38,666 nucleotides of DNA, from NCBI GenBank assembly GCA_017540815.1, contig JAFYAI010000099.1, forward strand, positions 1-38,666, given 5' to 3'. Origin of the DNA: Spirochaetales bacterium (lineage in GTDB: Bacteria > Spirochaetota > GWE2-31-10 > MWDO01). Positions within the stretch are counted from its first letter, which is position 1. Every line of letters starts with the position of its first letter. The position numbers and the translations under genes were made by a program. Of this stretch, positions 16,002 to 24,014 are shown in pieces. The notes beneath the pieces are model-generated. The model ran no database searches and was not told where the DNA came from. It was given only the letters and a program-made list of their open reading frames with translations.

Positions 16002-16910
16002 TCAAAAAAACTTTAGATTCATCTTGACCTGACTGATACTGCTCATACCTGTTATAACAGATGTTACTGCAGGATTGTCAGTCAGGAATGAGAATGATGC
16101 ACGGAGCAGTTCTTCGGCAGACTTATTCTCCAACTCAGGCATCAGTATGCCGATCTTAATATCTTTAAAATGTCTGTTAGACCAGCGGACATCATATCGT
16201 GACAGATGTGTGGCCTTGTCCGCCGTTGTATATTTGCCGGACAGCAGTCCCTGTGCGAGCGGACAATACGGGAAGAATGCTATACCGGTCTGTCTCACGA
16301 ATGGGATGATCTCATCTTCGGTGCGGTATGGCAGTGGTGTGCCGTGGAACTCTGTCGGATTACGATCAATCATATTATACAAGCCCTGATATGACGACAG
16401 CAGCCCGGACTCGTGCCACATTTGTGTATCTGCAAGGCTATGATTGCATATACCGACAAACCGAATTTTGCCGACATTCTGCAAATGTTTCATTGCGGAG
16501 ATAGTTTCCTCGATATTATAAACAGCATTTTTGCCAAGCGGCGGCCAATGAATCTGATAGAGATCTATATAATCTGTCCGCAGCCGTTTCAGACTCTCAT
16601 CACATTCTGTAAGAATGCTGTCGAATGACAAGTCGCTTTTAATCCGCCGTCCGTGCTGCGGCAGTCCGCACTTCGTCGCAATAAATAATTTGTCACGCTG
16701 ATAATCAGCAATAAGCCTGCCGACTAATTCTTCGGAGTGACCATTGCCGTAAACAGGTGCGGTATCGATGAAATTCACCCCATTGTCAAGTGCATAGTGA
16801 TAGACAGCCAGCAGGTCATTATCAGAATGTCCGGACCAACTCTCGCCACCTGCTGCCTGCCAAGTGCCGAGACCGAGCCGACTGATCGGGAAATCTATTT
16901 TACAATTCAT
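16002..16910 (-). CDS. Aldo/keto reductase
   Basis: The 302-residue protein is an NAD(P)H-dependent oxidoreductase with the complete AKR tetrad: Asp49 and Tyr54 (NFIDTAPVYG), Lys80 (IATKCG) and His121 (QIHWPP). Further family phrases are RLGLGTWQ at the N-terminus, GKIRFVGICNHS, FFPYCPLAQGLLSGKY and SVITGMSSISQV. The last lies just before the stop, so the C-terminal helices are shorter than usual (families often reach 310-330 residues). The substrate is unknown. It is a single gene that converges on the hydrolase and diverges from the AAA+ gene. The region before the start contains TTCACAA-type repeats and no strong ribosome site. Confidence 0.92.
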   Translation of the reverse strand: MNCKIDFPISRLGLGTWQAAGGESWSGHSDNDLLAVYHYALDNGVNFIDTAPVYGNGHSEELVGRLIADYQRDKLFIATKCGLPQHGRRIKSDLSFDSILTECDESLKRLRTDYIDLYQIHWPPLGKNAVYNIEETISAMKHLQNVGKIRFVGICNHSLADTQMWHESGLLSSYQGLYNMIDRNPTEFHGTPLPYRTEDEIIPFVRQTGIAFFPYCPLAQGLLSGKYTTADKATHLSRYDVRWSNRHFKDIKIGILMPELENKSAEELLRASFSFLTDNPAVTSVITGMSSISQVKMNLKFF

Positions 16911-16947
16911 AATTCACAGTTCACAATTAATAATCCAAATCGGAATA

Positions 16948-16976
16948 AATCTATCATATTTGCCAATAATAGTCAA
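16948..16976 (-). promoter_or_regulatory. Candidate promoter for the aldo/keto reductase
   Basis: On the minus strand TTGACT (16976-16971), 17-bp spacer and TAGATT (16953-16948). Confidence 0.5.
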
Positions 16977-17010
16977 TATATTAAAAAACTTAATAATCGC
17001 CAAAAAATCA

Positions 17011-17039
17011 TTGACAAATCATAAGATAATTGATAAAAT
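17011..17039 (+). promoter_or_regulatory. Promoter of the AAA+ ATPase gene
   Basis: TTGACA (17011-17016), 17-bp spacer and TAAAAT (17034-17039), 24 bp before the ATG; GGGAGG ribosome site at 17052-17057. Confidence 0.75.
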
Positions 17040-17063
17040 TCTATCATACTTGGGAGGGTCGAT

Positions 17064-18857
17064 ATGAGTGAAAATCAAGTTCAGAAAACAGACCGGGAGT
17101 TTATTAATCGCTTGCCTGAATGGATGCATACATTCGTTCTCAAATACAAGTCGAACACAGCTTCCACTTTTATCTTCCACGGCAATATTCGTGATTTCCT
17201 GTCTCAGAGAACTGTAGATGATGAGTTTAAATTTGTCCGCATTCAGGATTATTTTGCCGAGGTTCTCTTCGGATATAAAGACCACATCCTTTGCTATGAC
17301 CGTTCGGCAGGTATCTCATTTATCGAAAATCCTAATAACAAGCAGGATCCTTATGCCACCCGCAATGATTTCATACAGTCTGTGATAGACCGCAACGGTC
17401 TGACGGCGAGCAATTATAAAGAGCGTGAGAAGAAACTCTTCAACCGCAGTTTGACTAACAGTTTCGAGCAGTTGGAGAAATATTTCTACAAGAAACTTGA
17501 GCAGGACGAGAGAATAGTCCTGATTATCGATTTTGCTGAGACGGTAATCCCGTTTACATCCGGCACATCTGCTTCCGAGGATGATCGATTTAGCCTTGTT
17601 ACGATTAAGAAATGGGCTTACAATCCTTTGTTCATTCGGAAAGACATCATCATAATATTGCTGGCGGAGAATCTTCATGAGTTAAACCAGACTCTTGTCA
17701 AATGTCCCAATGTGATAAAGGTCCAAGTGCCTATACCAAATGAGGATATTAGACTTAATTTCTTAAAATACAGACAGAGGCAGGGGCATGTGAGATTGGA
17801 AAACGGACTGACAGTCGAGACCATGGCGAAAGTGACGAGTGGTTTGAACCTTGTCAATATCAATCAGATCATTGCAGAAAGCTACAGATCCAAGAAGAAC
17901 ATCTCTATGGAATATCTCCGGATGAAGAAGAAAGAACTGATCGAATCAGAGTCTATCGGTATGTTGGAGATCGTTGACTCCGAGCATAATCTCGATATGG
18001 TCAGCGGGCATAAGTTTGTCAAGTCACAGTTTATGAAAGCGGCTCAGAATATTAAAGCCGGGCGATTGGATGTTCTCCCGATGGGTTATCTGATCTCAGG
18101 TCCTGTCGGAACCGGTAAGACATTCTTAGTTACATGTTTTACAGGTGAGATCGGTATCCCGATGGTCAAGATGCTCAACTTCCGCTCGAAGTATGTCGGC
18201 GTAACCGAGGGTAATATCGAGAAGATCCTCAATATCCTTAAAGCGATGGCTCCGGTCGCCGTTATGATAGATGAAGCGGATGCCGTTCTCGGAGATCGTA
18301 ATCAGTCAGGCGACAGCGGCACATCCAACCGTGTGTTTGCACAGATAGCATCGTTTATGGGTAATACCGATTACCGAGGCAAGATTATATGGTTCCTCAT
18401 TACATGCCGGCCGGATCTGCTGCCGATAGATATTAAGCGTCAGGGACGATGCGAGGAGCATCATTCGCTGTTCTATCCCGATACTCCGAAGGAGCGCGAA
18501 GATCTGTTTTACACGCTTATCCGCAAGCTGAATATCAAGACCGATCTGAAATACAACGACGAATATATCCGCAAGCAGAAATACACATACAGCGGAGCAG
18601 ATCTGGAAGCAATACTTGTCCGAGCAAAGTTTAATGCTGCAAGTGAGGGAGAAGAAGTTGTCTCGGAGCGTCATTTCGTCGAAGCGATCAGCAACTTCAT
18701 ACCGGCTGTCTATCCTTACGAAGTCGAACTGCAGAATCTCGTCAGCGTGCTGGAATGCACTCATAAAGATATGGTTCCTGCCAGATATAATGCGATGACT
18801 AAACAGAAGATTGCCGAGAATATTATGCAGATCAAAGCGGTGCTTGGGGAGCGGTAG
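17064..18857 (+). CDS. Two-module AAA+ ATPase with degenerate first module
   Basis: The 597-residue protein has one active AAA+ domain at about 305-510. It shows Walker A GPVGTGKT (346-353), Walker B VMIDEADA (Asp403, Glu404), a sensor-1-like FLITCRPD and an Arg-containing IKRQGRCEEH. Residues 1 to about 285 resemble a second AAA fold that has lost the P-loop: it keeps a Walker-B-like VLIIDFAE and a sensor-like IIIILLAENLHEL but has no GxxxxGK[ST]. The layout recalls Ycf46-like or FtsH/p97-type remodelers with one dead ring, but I cannot assign a substrate. No membrane segment or protease motif is visible. Own promoter, single-gene unit. Confidence 0.82.
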   Translation: MSENQVQKTDREFINRLPEWMHTFVLKYKSNTASTFIFHGNIRDFLSQRTVDDEFKFVRIQDYFAEVLFGYKDHILCYDRSAGISFIENPNNKQDPYATRNDFIQSVIDRNGLTASNYKEREKKLFNRSLTNSFEQLEKYFYKKLEQDERIVLIIDFAETVIPFTSGTSASEDDRFSLVTIKKWAYNPLFIRKDIIIILLAENLHELNQTLVKCPNVIKVQVPIPNEDIRLNFLKYRQRQGHVRLENGLTVETMAKVTSGLNLVNINQIIAESYRSKKNISMEYLRMKKKELIESESIGMLEIVDSEHNLDMVSGHKFVKSQFMKAAQNIKAGRLDVLPMGYLISGPVGTGKTFLVTCFTGEIGIPMVKMLNFRSKYVGVTEGNIEKILNILKAMAPVAVMIDEADAVLGDRNQSGDSGTSNRVFAQIASFMGNTDYRGKIIWFLITCRPDLLPIDIKRQGRCEEHHSLFYPDTPKEREDLFYTLIRKLNIKTDLKYNDEYIRKQKYTYSGADLEAILVRAKFNAASEGEEVVSERHFVEAISNFIPAVYPYEVELQNLVSVLECTHKDMVPARYNAMTKQKIAENIMQIKAVLGER

Positions 18858-18860
18858 GAC

Positions 18861-18900
18861 AATTCATAATGCACAATGCACAATGAATAATTCAGATTGT
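18861..18900. repeat. Short degenerate repeats of ATTCATAATGCACAA type
   Basis: The stretch repeats TGCACAA/TTCATAA-like heptads. Similar short runs occur at 16908-16930 and 19036-19064. All three are intergenic. The TTGCACAATGTGCAA form at 19036-19052 is close to the intragenic palindrome GCACAATTGTGC. Confidence 0.5.
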
Positions 18901-18918
18901 GCAAAAAGTAAATGTGTA

Positions 18919-19034
18919 TGTCACCCTGAACTCCTACCGCCAAGGATGGCGGTGTACAGTCGCCACAAGGACGCATAGGCGACGCTGATTCAGGGGCTCT
19001 AACACAGAGATCCCGAATCAAGTTCGGGATGACA
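18919..19034. repeat. REP-like intergenic repeat, copy C (composite)
   Basis: It opens TGTCACCCTGAACTCC and closes GATCCCGAATCAAGTTCGGGATGACA, with a strong terminal hairpin (TCCCGAA/TTCGGGA). The middle (18944-18986) is the reverse complement of copy A at 353-395. The outer frame matches copy B at 3891-3954. It therefore joins the two repeat types in one element. Confidence 0.7.
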
Positions 19035-19083
19035 GGTGTTTTTTGCACAATGTGCAATGAATAATTAACAAGGAGTATATAAT

Positions 19084-19746
19084 ATGGATAAGAAAAAAAT
19101 CGACACTTTATTTTCAATCGTTTTGATCGTGTGTTTGATCTTGATTGTGGTATTCAAATTCACGCTGGGCAAGCCGAAGCCGCAGGATCTGTCATTCATT
19201 TATGACATCCCGACTTATCAGGCTTTCACCGCTGACAAAGTTAGTGATGCTGACATTGCTAAGATCGTCAATGCCGGTATCAATGCTCCGAGCGGTATGA
19301 ATAATCAGCCGTGGTTCTTCGCCGTTGTAACTGATGAGGCTGTAACTAAGCAGATCACGGATGCCGCAGCACAGGCAATGGCTGAGAAAGGTTTCACTCC
19401 GCCTGCAAATGCCGTCAAGAAAGCTCAGGTTGCTGACGCTCCGCTAAGCATCTATGTCTATTGCGATCCGAATGCGTTATTTGATGCGGGGCTTGCTCTG
19501 GAACAGATGAATGTTGCTGCTCAGGCATTGGGCTACGGCACGAAGATATTCGGTTCTCCGGCAATTGTGCTGAAAGGTGAGTCTGCCGATCAGTATAAGC
19601 AGCTGCTCGGCGTGCCTGAGTCTATGGAATACGCTGCGACACTCTCTGTAGGCACGATCGATACGGCAGCTCACAAAGCGATACTTGATGCTATGTCCGG
19701 TGCAACACCGAGGAAAGCCGCTGACGAAGTGATGCAACGAAAATAA
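19084..19746 (+). CDS. Membrane-anchored nitroreductase-family protein
   Basis: This 220-residue protein starts with a charged tip (MDKKKID) and one hydrophobic helix (about 9-28), then a nitroreductase/FMN-binding domain. Seen: IVNAGINAPSGMNNQPWFFAVVTD (the family's APSxxNxQPW FMN-contact motif), DAPLSIYVYCD, DAGLALEQMNVAAQALGYGT (dimer/flavin helix) and an SVGT strand near the end. Most nitroreductases are soluble; the N-terminal helix would tether this one to the membrane with the domain probably on the outer side. The electron donor and substrate are unknown. AAGGAG precedes the ATG. It follows the AAA+ gene after a repeat-filled 226-bp gap and ends at a strong bidirectional terminator. 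Confidence 0.82.
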   Translation: MDKKKIDTLFSIVLIVCLILIVVFKFTLGKPKPQDLSFIYDIPTYQAFTADKVSDADIAKIVNAGINAPSGMNNQPWFFAVVTDEAVTKQITDAAAQAMAEKGFTPPANAVKKAQVADAPLSIYVYCDPNALFDAGLALEQMNVAAQALGYGTKIFGSPAIVLKGESADQYKQLLGVPESMEYAATLSVGTIDTAAHKAILDAMSGATPRKAADEVMQRK

Positions 19747-19752
19747 AAAAAG

Positions 19753-19805
19753 AAGAAGCATAAATAAAAAAGCCGCATTAAGCGGCTTTTTTATTTATGC
19801 TTCTT
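19753..19805. terminator. Bidirectional terminator, 24-bp stem
   Basis: Arms 19753-19776 and 19782-19805 pair perfectly; the inner part is AAAAAAGCCGC/GCGGCTTTTTT with loop ATTAA. It also encodes the last codons and stop of the minus-strand gene. Confidence 0.9.
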
Positions 19806-20423
19806 AGTCTTCATCACATACTCATACAGGAGTTTTACATTTTTAGCGGCGATATTCTGCTCAAACGGCGTGACGGTTGACAGCGACAGTCCTGTGTAAT
19901 CCCAATTATTATTGTGCTCAGTGCAGATATAGACACTGCCGTCAGGATTATCGCGGAATGTCCACCGACCGTAGATATGAGTTACATATTTTTGATTTTT
20001 GGCGACTGTGCGGTCAATATCGCCGGTGTATGGCTGCCATTCTGTTATATATGTGTTGTCATAGCGGGATGACCACATCTCGATATGATACACTCTGTCA
20101 TTCATCGGGGAGAAGTTTATCCTTGTTTTGATGATCTGCCCTTTGTCAGTCTGACCCAGAGGTTGGAATTCTTCGACTTTTTTAAAGATCTCCAGATATT
20201 GCACAAAGTCATTGATCGCATTGGTTAAGTCTGCTGCAGTAACACCGGTCAGAGCGGCGGCTGTCATCTCAGCTTTGTAATAGTTGCATTCACCGCCGCT
20301 TGCAGTGTAGATGCGGATACCTTTGTCTGTCTTGGTATAGTGCCAGTCAATGTTATCGAAGTGTGATTGGGCGGACAGCATGGCAGATACCGCTAAGAAT
20401 ATAGTGACGGCTTGTAATTTCAC
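19791..20423 (-). CDS. Secreted START/SRPBCC-like lipid-binding protein
   Basis: The 210-residue protein has a signal peptide ([20 protein letters not shown]) and should be periplasmic. The mature part resembles the START fold: [22 protein letters not shown], the helix [20 protein letters not shown], then [13 protein letters not shown] and [20 protein letters not shown], with a C-terminal helix that would close the hydrophobic cavity. START-like proteins bind lipids or other hydrophobic ligands; the ligand is not inferable. The start codon overlaps the fliM stop by 4 bp (ATGA), so the two are translationally coupled. It is the last gene of the five-gene operon. Confidence 0.75.
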   Translation of the reverse strand: MKLQAVTIFLAVSAMLSAQSHFDNIDWHYTKTDKGIRIYTASGGECNYYKAEMTAAALTGVTAADLTNAINDFVQYLEIFKKVEEFQPLGQTDKGQIIKTRINFSPMNDRVYHIEMWSSRYDNTYITEWQPYTGDIDRTVAKNQKYVTHIYGRWTFRDNPDGSVYICTEHNNNWDYTGLSLSTVTPFEQNIAAKNVKLLYEYVMKTKKHK

Positions 20424-21364
20424 TTGTTTCCCATTAGTTCCGTAATTCGCAAACCGAAATTTTCATCGACAACAACAACTTCACCTTTGGCGAATGGCTT
20501 GTCATCGACATAAAGTTCCAGCGGTTCGCCGGCAAGAGTATTCAGTTCTACGATAGAACCTATCTTAATATCTTTCTTCATCTCATCATTAATCGTGCGT
20601 GAACCAAGCCGAACATACGCGTTGCCGATTGTTTCTCCGTCCTGTATCACATATCGCTTCCTCATCTCCAATACCTCCTGTTTGATAAGTAAATCAATCA
20701 TCTGCTTCGGCAGGAATAAGTTCATCATTGACGATTCTTCGCCGAATGTCATCTCCATAGTCACCAACGCTCCTGACTCGGTTATATCGATGTAGTGATA
20801 TTCTTTCGGTCGGTCGAGATACTGAATGTTGGTAATCTGAGGTAACGTTTCGCTAAGTTCTTCCTGCATTGCATCGCGGAATGCAGCAAGCAGCGGTGCA
20901 ATTATAAAAGTTTTACAGACATCTATATCGAATGTGTCGAATTCTTTAATCTTGATGCACGAATTATAACTGATCTTACGACGCAGGAAGCCGCGAAGAA
21001 CCATCTCCGCACTGATGTCAGCACAGCCGAAGCAGTCTCCGTATTCAAACTTATATAAGAATGTCGGAGTCGGTAAACTGCTGTAATATTCTTCCGTGGT
21101 CAGCACATCGACTGTTGCAACATGGATCTCACAATTTTTGCCGTTGTGATATTTTGAGTAGCCGGCGGCAAGATTTTGTGCCATAAGTTCGCATAAATGC
21201 GATAAATCATTGATCTGATATTTTCGCAGAATGTCTGGTCTTTTGAAATCATAAATTCTTATCTTACGAAAATCTTTCAGCTCATCGGATTCGGCTTGAT
21301 TATCAGCACTTGCGGTGAGTGAGCCTAATAGTTTATCTATCTCCTGTTGAGACAGTACTTCCAT
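20420..21364 (-). CDS. fliM: Flagellar switch protein, FliM-like with a FliN-type C-terminus
   Basis: The 314-residue protein opens with [16 protein letters not shown], the CheY-P-binding motif, followed by [13 protein letters not shown] and the FliM core ([20 protein letters not shown]). The core lacks the usual GGxG loop. The last about 45 residues ([20 protein letters not shown], then [15 protein letters not shown]) are clearly of FliN/FliY type, not the FliM type (typically with 'KPG' and 'VQI'). It thus looks like a FliM-FliN hybrid and may form or modify the C-ring switch. It is separated from other flagellar genes, between rluA and a START-like gene. A conventional FliM may exist elsewhere. 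Confidence 0.85.
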   Translation of the reverse strand: MEVLSQQEIDKLLGSLTASADNQAESDELKDFRKIRIYDFKRPDILRKYQINDLSHLCELMAQNLAAGYSKYHNGKNCEIHVATVDVLTTEEYYSSLPTPTFLYKFEYGDCFGCADISAEMVLRGFLRRKISYNSCIKIKEFDTFDIDVCKTFIIAPLLAAFRDAMQEELSETLPQITNIQYLDRPKEYHYIDITESGALVTMEMTFGEESSMMNLFLPKQMIDLLIKQEVLEMRKRYVIQDGETIGNAYVRLGSRTINDEMKKDIKIGSIVELNTLAGEPLELYVDDKPFAKGEVVVVDENFGLRITELMGNK

Positions 21365-21379
21365 AATGGATCTCCTTAG

Positions 21380-21429
21380 CGATAAATAAAGTGTAATTTG
21401 GTTTTACCCAAATTACACTTTATTTATCG
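21380..21429. repeat. 22-bp perfect intercistronic hairpin between rluA and fliM
   Basis: Arms 21380-21401 and 21408-21429 pair perfectly around a 6-nt loop. The distal arm covers the rluA stop. In the minus direction the stem is followed directly by CTAAGGAGATCC, the fliM ribosome site, with no U-run. Confidence 0.85.
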
Positions 21430-22046
21430 TCACTCTCTATCATAAATCTTATATCATCAGGCAAATTCGCCGTGATAATGACATTCTGCATCGTGAACGG
21501 ACTGCGGAACTCAAGAGTTTCGCAGTGCAGGGCAGTGCGGCGGAACTTTACTGTGAAGTCCCGGCGATATGCAAACTTCGTTTCGCCGAGCAGCGGATGA
21601 CCTATCGATGCGAAATGAATGCGGATCTGATTGGTTCGACCGGTGTGCAGCCGGATATGGACTATCGCATATCCTTCCCGCTGTGCAATAACATGATATT
21701 CTGTATGTGCCGTCTTGCCATTGATCGGAGTCGTTATATCACCGTCAGATTGAGCGAGTGTGCCTCTGACAAGTGCGATGTAGAATTTCTGTATCTCATG
21801 CTGCTCAAAAACAGCCATCATCGCTTTCTGTGCCTTCTTGCCTTTGGCAAACAGTGCCACGCCGCTTGTCTCACGGTCGAGCCTGTGGCAAGGGTGAGCC
21901 TTGTAAGTGTCACCTCTGTCCGCTAAGAATGCGTTTAGCCTGTCGGTGAGATTCTTATCACCCGGATTGTTCGGAGTGACAGGTATGTTCGGAGATTTGT
22001 TGACGGCGAGCAGATAATTGTCTTCGTAGATTATATCTATACTCAT
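21420..22046 (-). CDS. RluA-family pseudouridine synthase
   Basis: This 208-residue enzyme isomerises uridine to pseudouridine in RNA. Seen: IIYEDNYLLAVNKSPNIPV at the N-terminus, the catalytic loop HRLDRETSGV (Asp57), the KxYxAL-type strand FYIALVRG, LHTGRTNQIRIHFASIGHPLLGE, and LHCETLEFRSP. There is no N-terminal S4 domain, and the length fits the short RluA/RluC-type catalytic core. The RNA target (rRNA or tRNA) is not inferable. Its ATG overlaps the stop of the GH1-like gene (ATGA). Confidence 0.93.
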   Translation of the reverse strand: MSIDIIYEDNYLLAVNKSPNIPVTPNNPGDKNLTDRLNAFLADRGDTYKAHPCHRLDRETSGVALFAKGKKAQKAMMAVFEQHEIQKFYIALVRGTLAQSDGDITTPINGKTAHTEYHVIAQREGYAIVHIRLHTGRTNQIRIHFASIGHPLLGETKFAYRRDFTVKFRRTALHCETLEFRSPFTMQNVIITANLPDDIRFMIESDDK

Positions 22047-22963
22047 TGCGTTATTACATATTTCGGAATGTCATCATCGGAGAAGTATGTCATGCACATT
22101 TTGCAGAATGTGGTTTTATACTTATCCCATGCTTCGTCAGATGTGAAGTCCGTATCGCCGAGAGTTTTGGAGACGCTCTCCGACAATGAGAATGTGTCAA
22201 GTGCGATGAAGTCGCAGAACTGCTGCTGTCCGAAAGGATATTTGTCATTCTTGCCTGATATTTCACCGGTTGTCAATGCTCGGAATATCTCTCCCTGCAG
22301 GAGATGTTCCTGTTCGGATTCTTTGATCTTTGTAAGGAGTTTCGATGTATCAAATAATCTGAAATGAATACCTACTCCGACAGAGACATCTCTGCCGCAG
22401 TTGAAATATATCTCGCGGATCTTGTGATATGCCTTGATATGACTGACTATGAGATTAGTCCTTGCCGTCTCGAATGACTTCTTATCTGTTATGCCGCAAC
22501 TTTTGGTCAGGCTGTCATTGTAAATGCGGAGATTGGACTCATTGCTTATGATATAACAGCCGAACTTGCCTACGATATTGCGGATGACATATTCGATATA
22601 TCTGACGAATGCTTCGGAGAACTGATCCCAAGCCATCCCGCCTTTGTCTGCCACCCAATCCGGCAGGATGCCGTCCCACAGACAAACGGCAAGTTTGGAC
22701 CTGTCAGGCATCTGCTTCGCAGCACGAATCATAGCATTGATACCATCATTGACGAATGTGCCTTCGGTCGGCTGAGTGGCTGCCCAACTGATAGTCTGTA
22801 TCTGCCGCGTATCTGTTATCTGATGCTCTATGCGGAAGTCACCGAACAATTCGGCAGTCTCATCGTCAAGCGGCAGACTCTTCGCAGCGTTGTGCAGCCA
22901 CTTATATGTATGATCTCTTCGGAGCAGATAAATATTAGCAATGTTGAATGTGTTTTCTGTCAT
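22043..22963 (-). CDS. GH1-like (beta/alpha)8 protein, apparently truncated at the nucleophile strand
   Basis: The 306-residue protein reads like a divergent family 1 glycoside hydrolase. The segment SWAATQPTEG followed by LAVCLWDGILPDWVADKGGM aligns with the family's 'SWxRIxPxG' and 'LYHWDLPQxLxxxGGW'. IISNESNLRI (Glu142) sits at the acid/base motif 'TFNEPW'. FCDFIALDTFS matches 'DFIGxNYYS'. It ends PKYVITQ-stop exactly where GH1 proteins have 'PIYITENG' with the nucleophile Glu. The last barrel strand and the nucleophile are therefore missing, and the TGA overlaps the rluA start. It may be an inactive binding protein or a decayed enzyme. The assignment is by eye. Confidence 0.55.
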   Translation of the reverse strand: MTENTFNIANIYLLRRDHTYKWLHNAAKSLPLDDETAELFGDFRIEHQITDTRQIQTISWAATQPTEGTFVNDGINAMIRAAKQMPDRSKLAVCLWDGILPDWVADKGGMAWDQFSEAFVRYIEYVIRNIVGKFGCYIISNESNLRIYNDSLTKSCGITDKKSFETARTNLIVSHIKAYHKIREIYFNCGRDVSVGVGIHFRLFDTSKLLTKIKESEQEHLLQGEIFRALTTGEISGKNDKYPFGQQQFCDFIALDTFSLSESVSKTLGDTDFTSDEAWDKYKTTFCKMCMTYFSDDDIPKYVITQ

Positions 22964-23832
22964 ATTTGTTTGTCTTTTGTCTGGAAGCTGATGTTTTCTT
23001 CCTGTATTTCGGCTTTCATCTCATTCTGATGAGTGATGTAATATCTCAACTGTATGAGTTTCTGAGCAGATGATGCAATAATAAGCAGCGTGCCGATGAT
23101 CTCAACGCTTACAATGACCACATTGTAATAAGGCACATGCGGAAAGAAAAGATTGATCGATTCCAAGGCAAGAGCACACATCAGATAAAAGATCGTCGCT
23201 TTGCCAAGGAACGAAGTCTTGATCTTGAATCGGAAATCAGTCAGCAGGAATATTACCATAATGAGGAACAGTCCCGGAATGCGTATCATTATAAAAGTAA
23301 AGAACCACCACGACATGATGCCTTTTGCGAACAGCAGTATCGCAAATGATGTGATCATTAGGAAGTCTCCGACAGGATCAAGTACCATGCCGATCTTCGT
23401 GACCTGATTGAGAGTGCGGGCGAGCATCCCGTCAAATAAGTCTGTCATGCAGACCGCTGCGGCAAATGCAGTGATGAAGATCTTGATCTTTGTGCTGTCT
23501 TCACGATTGTCGGATACAAGACCGAACACAGCGATGAGCATCGGCACTAAAGCAAACCTTATTGTAGACAGAACATTGGATATATTGATATGATACAATT
23601 CTTTGCCGGTATTCATATCTTTAAACCAAGATGCTTTTATAAAGAAGAACCCCCACACTAATGACATTAATGTTGTTTGGGCAAGGATAATCCCAACCGA
23701 AATCTTATTATTAATATCCAAATATATCCAGAAAAACAGATATATAGCGATGCTAAGCAGATAAATCAGCCCCATCTCTATGGAAATATTTATTCGTTTG
23801 CGCAGTAAAATCTTATCCATAAATAGCTTCAA
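22960..23832 (-). CDS. CDP-alcohol phosphatidyltransferase family membrane protein
   Basis: The 290-residue protein carries the complete CDP-OH-P motif Dx2DGx2ARx8Gx3Dx3D in DLFDGMLARTLNQ...GMVLDPVGD (about residues 131-156). These residues bind the CDP and metals in enzymes such as PgsA and PssA. About six to seven hydrophobic segments are visible; it is longer than typical PgsA (about 180-200) because of an N-terminal pair of membrane helices (about 15-70). The acceptor alcohol (glycerol-3-phosphate, serine, inositol or other) cannot be told. It is the first gene of its operon and overlaps the next by 4 bp. Confidence 0.9.
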   Translation of the reverse strand: MKLFMDKILLRKRINISIEMGLIYLLSIAIYLFFWIYLDINNKISVGIILAQTTLMSLVWGFFFIKASWFKDMNTGKELYHINISNVLSTIRFALVPMLIAVFGLVSDNREDSTKIKIFITAFAAAVCMTDLFDGMLARTLNQVTKIGMVLDPVGDFLMITSFAILLFAKGIMSWWFFTFIMIRIPGLFLIMVIFLLTDFRFKIKTSFLGKATIFYLMCALALESINLFFPHVPYYNVVIVSVEIIGTLLIIASSAQKLIQLRYYITHQNEMKAEIQEENISFQTKDKQI

Positions 23833-23874
23833 AAAACTTTATTTTTAAATAAAAATATAATAAATATCTTATAA

Positions 23875-23903
23875 ATAATAAGAAGTTTTTGTAAAAAAGT
23901 CAA
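23875..23903 (-). promoter_or_regulatory. Promoter of the phosphatidyltransferase-to-START operon
   Basis: On the minus strand TTGACT (23903-23898), 17-bp spacer and TATTAT (23880-23875), about 40 bp before the start codon. The 170-bp A/T-rich gap also holds a divergent plus-strand promoter. Confidence 0.65.
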
Positions 23904-23959
23904 TAAAAATTTTTTGAAAAATCAGATTTAAATATTTGCATTATCTTTTTAAATTTTAA

Positions 23960-23988
23960 TTGACTTTTTGGTCCATATTCATTAAAAT
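23960..23988 (+). promoter_or_regulatory. Promoter of ybaB-recR-spoIID
   Basis: TTGACT (23960-23965), 17-bp spacer and TAAAAT (23983-23988), 27 bp before the ybaB ATG. Confidence 0.7.
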
Positions 23989-24014
23989 ATACTCATCACA
24001 TTTTGGGAGTACGC

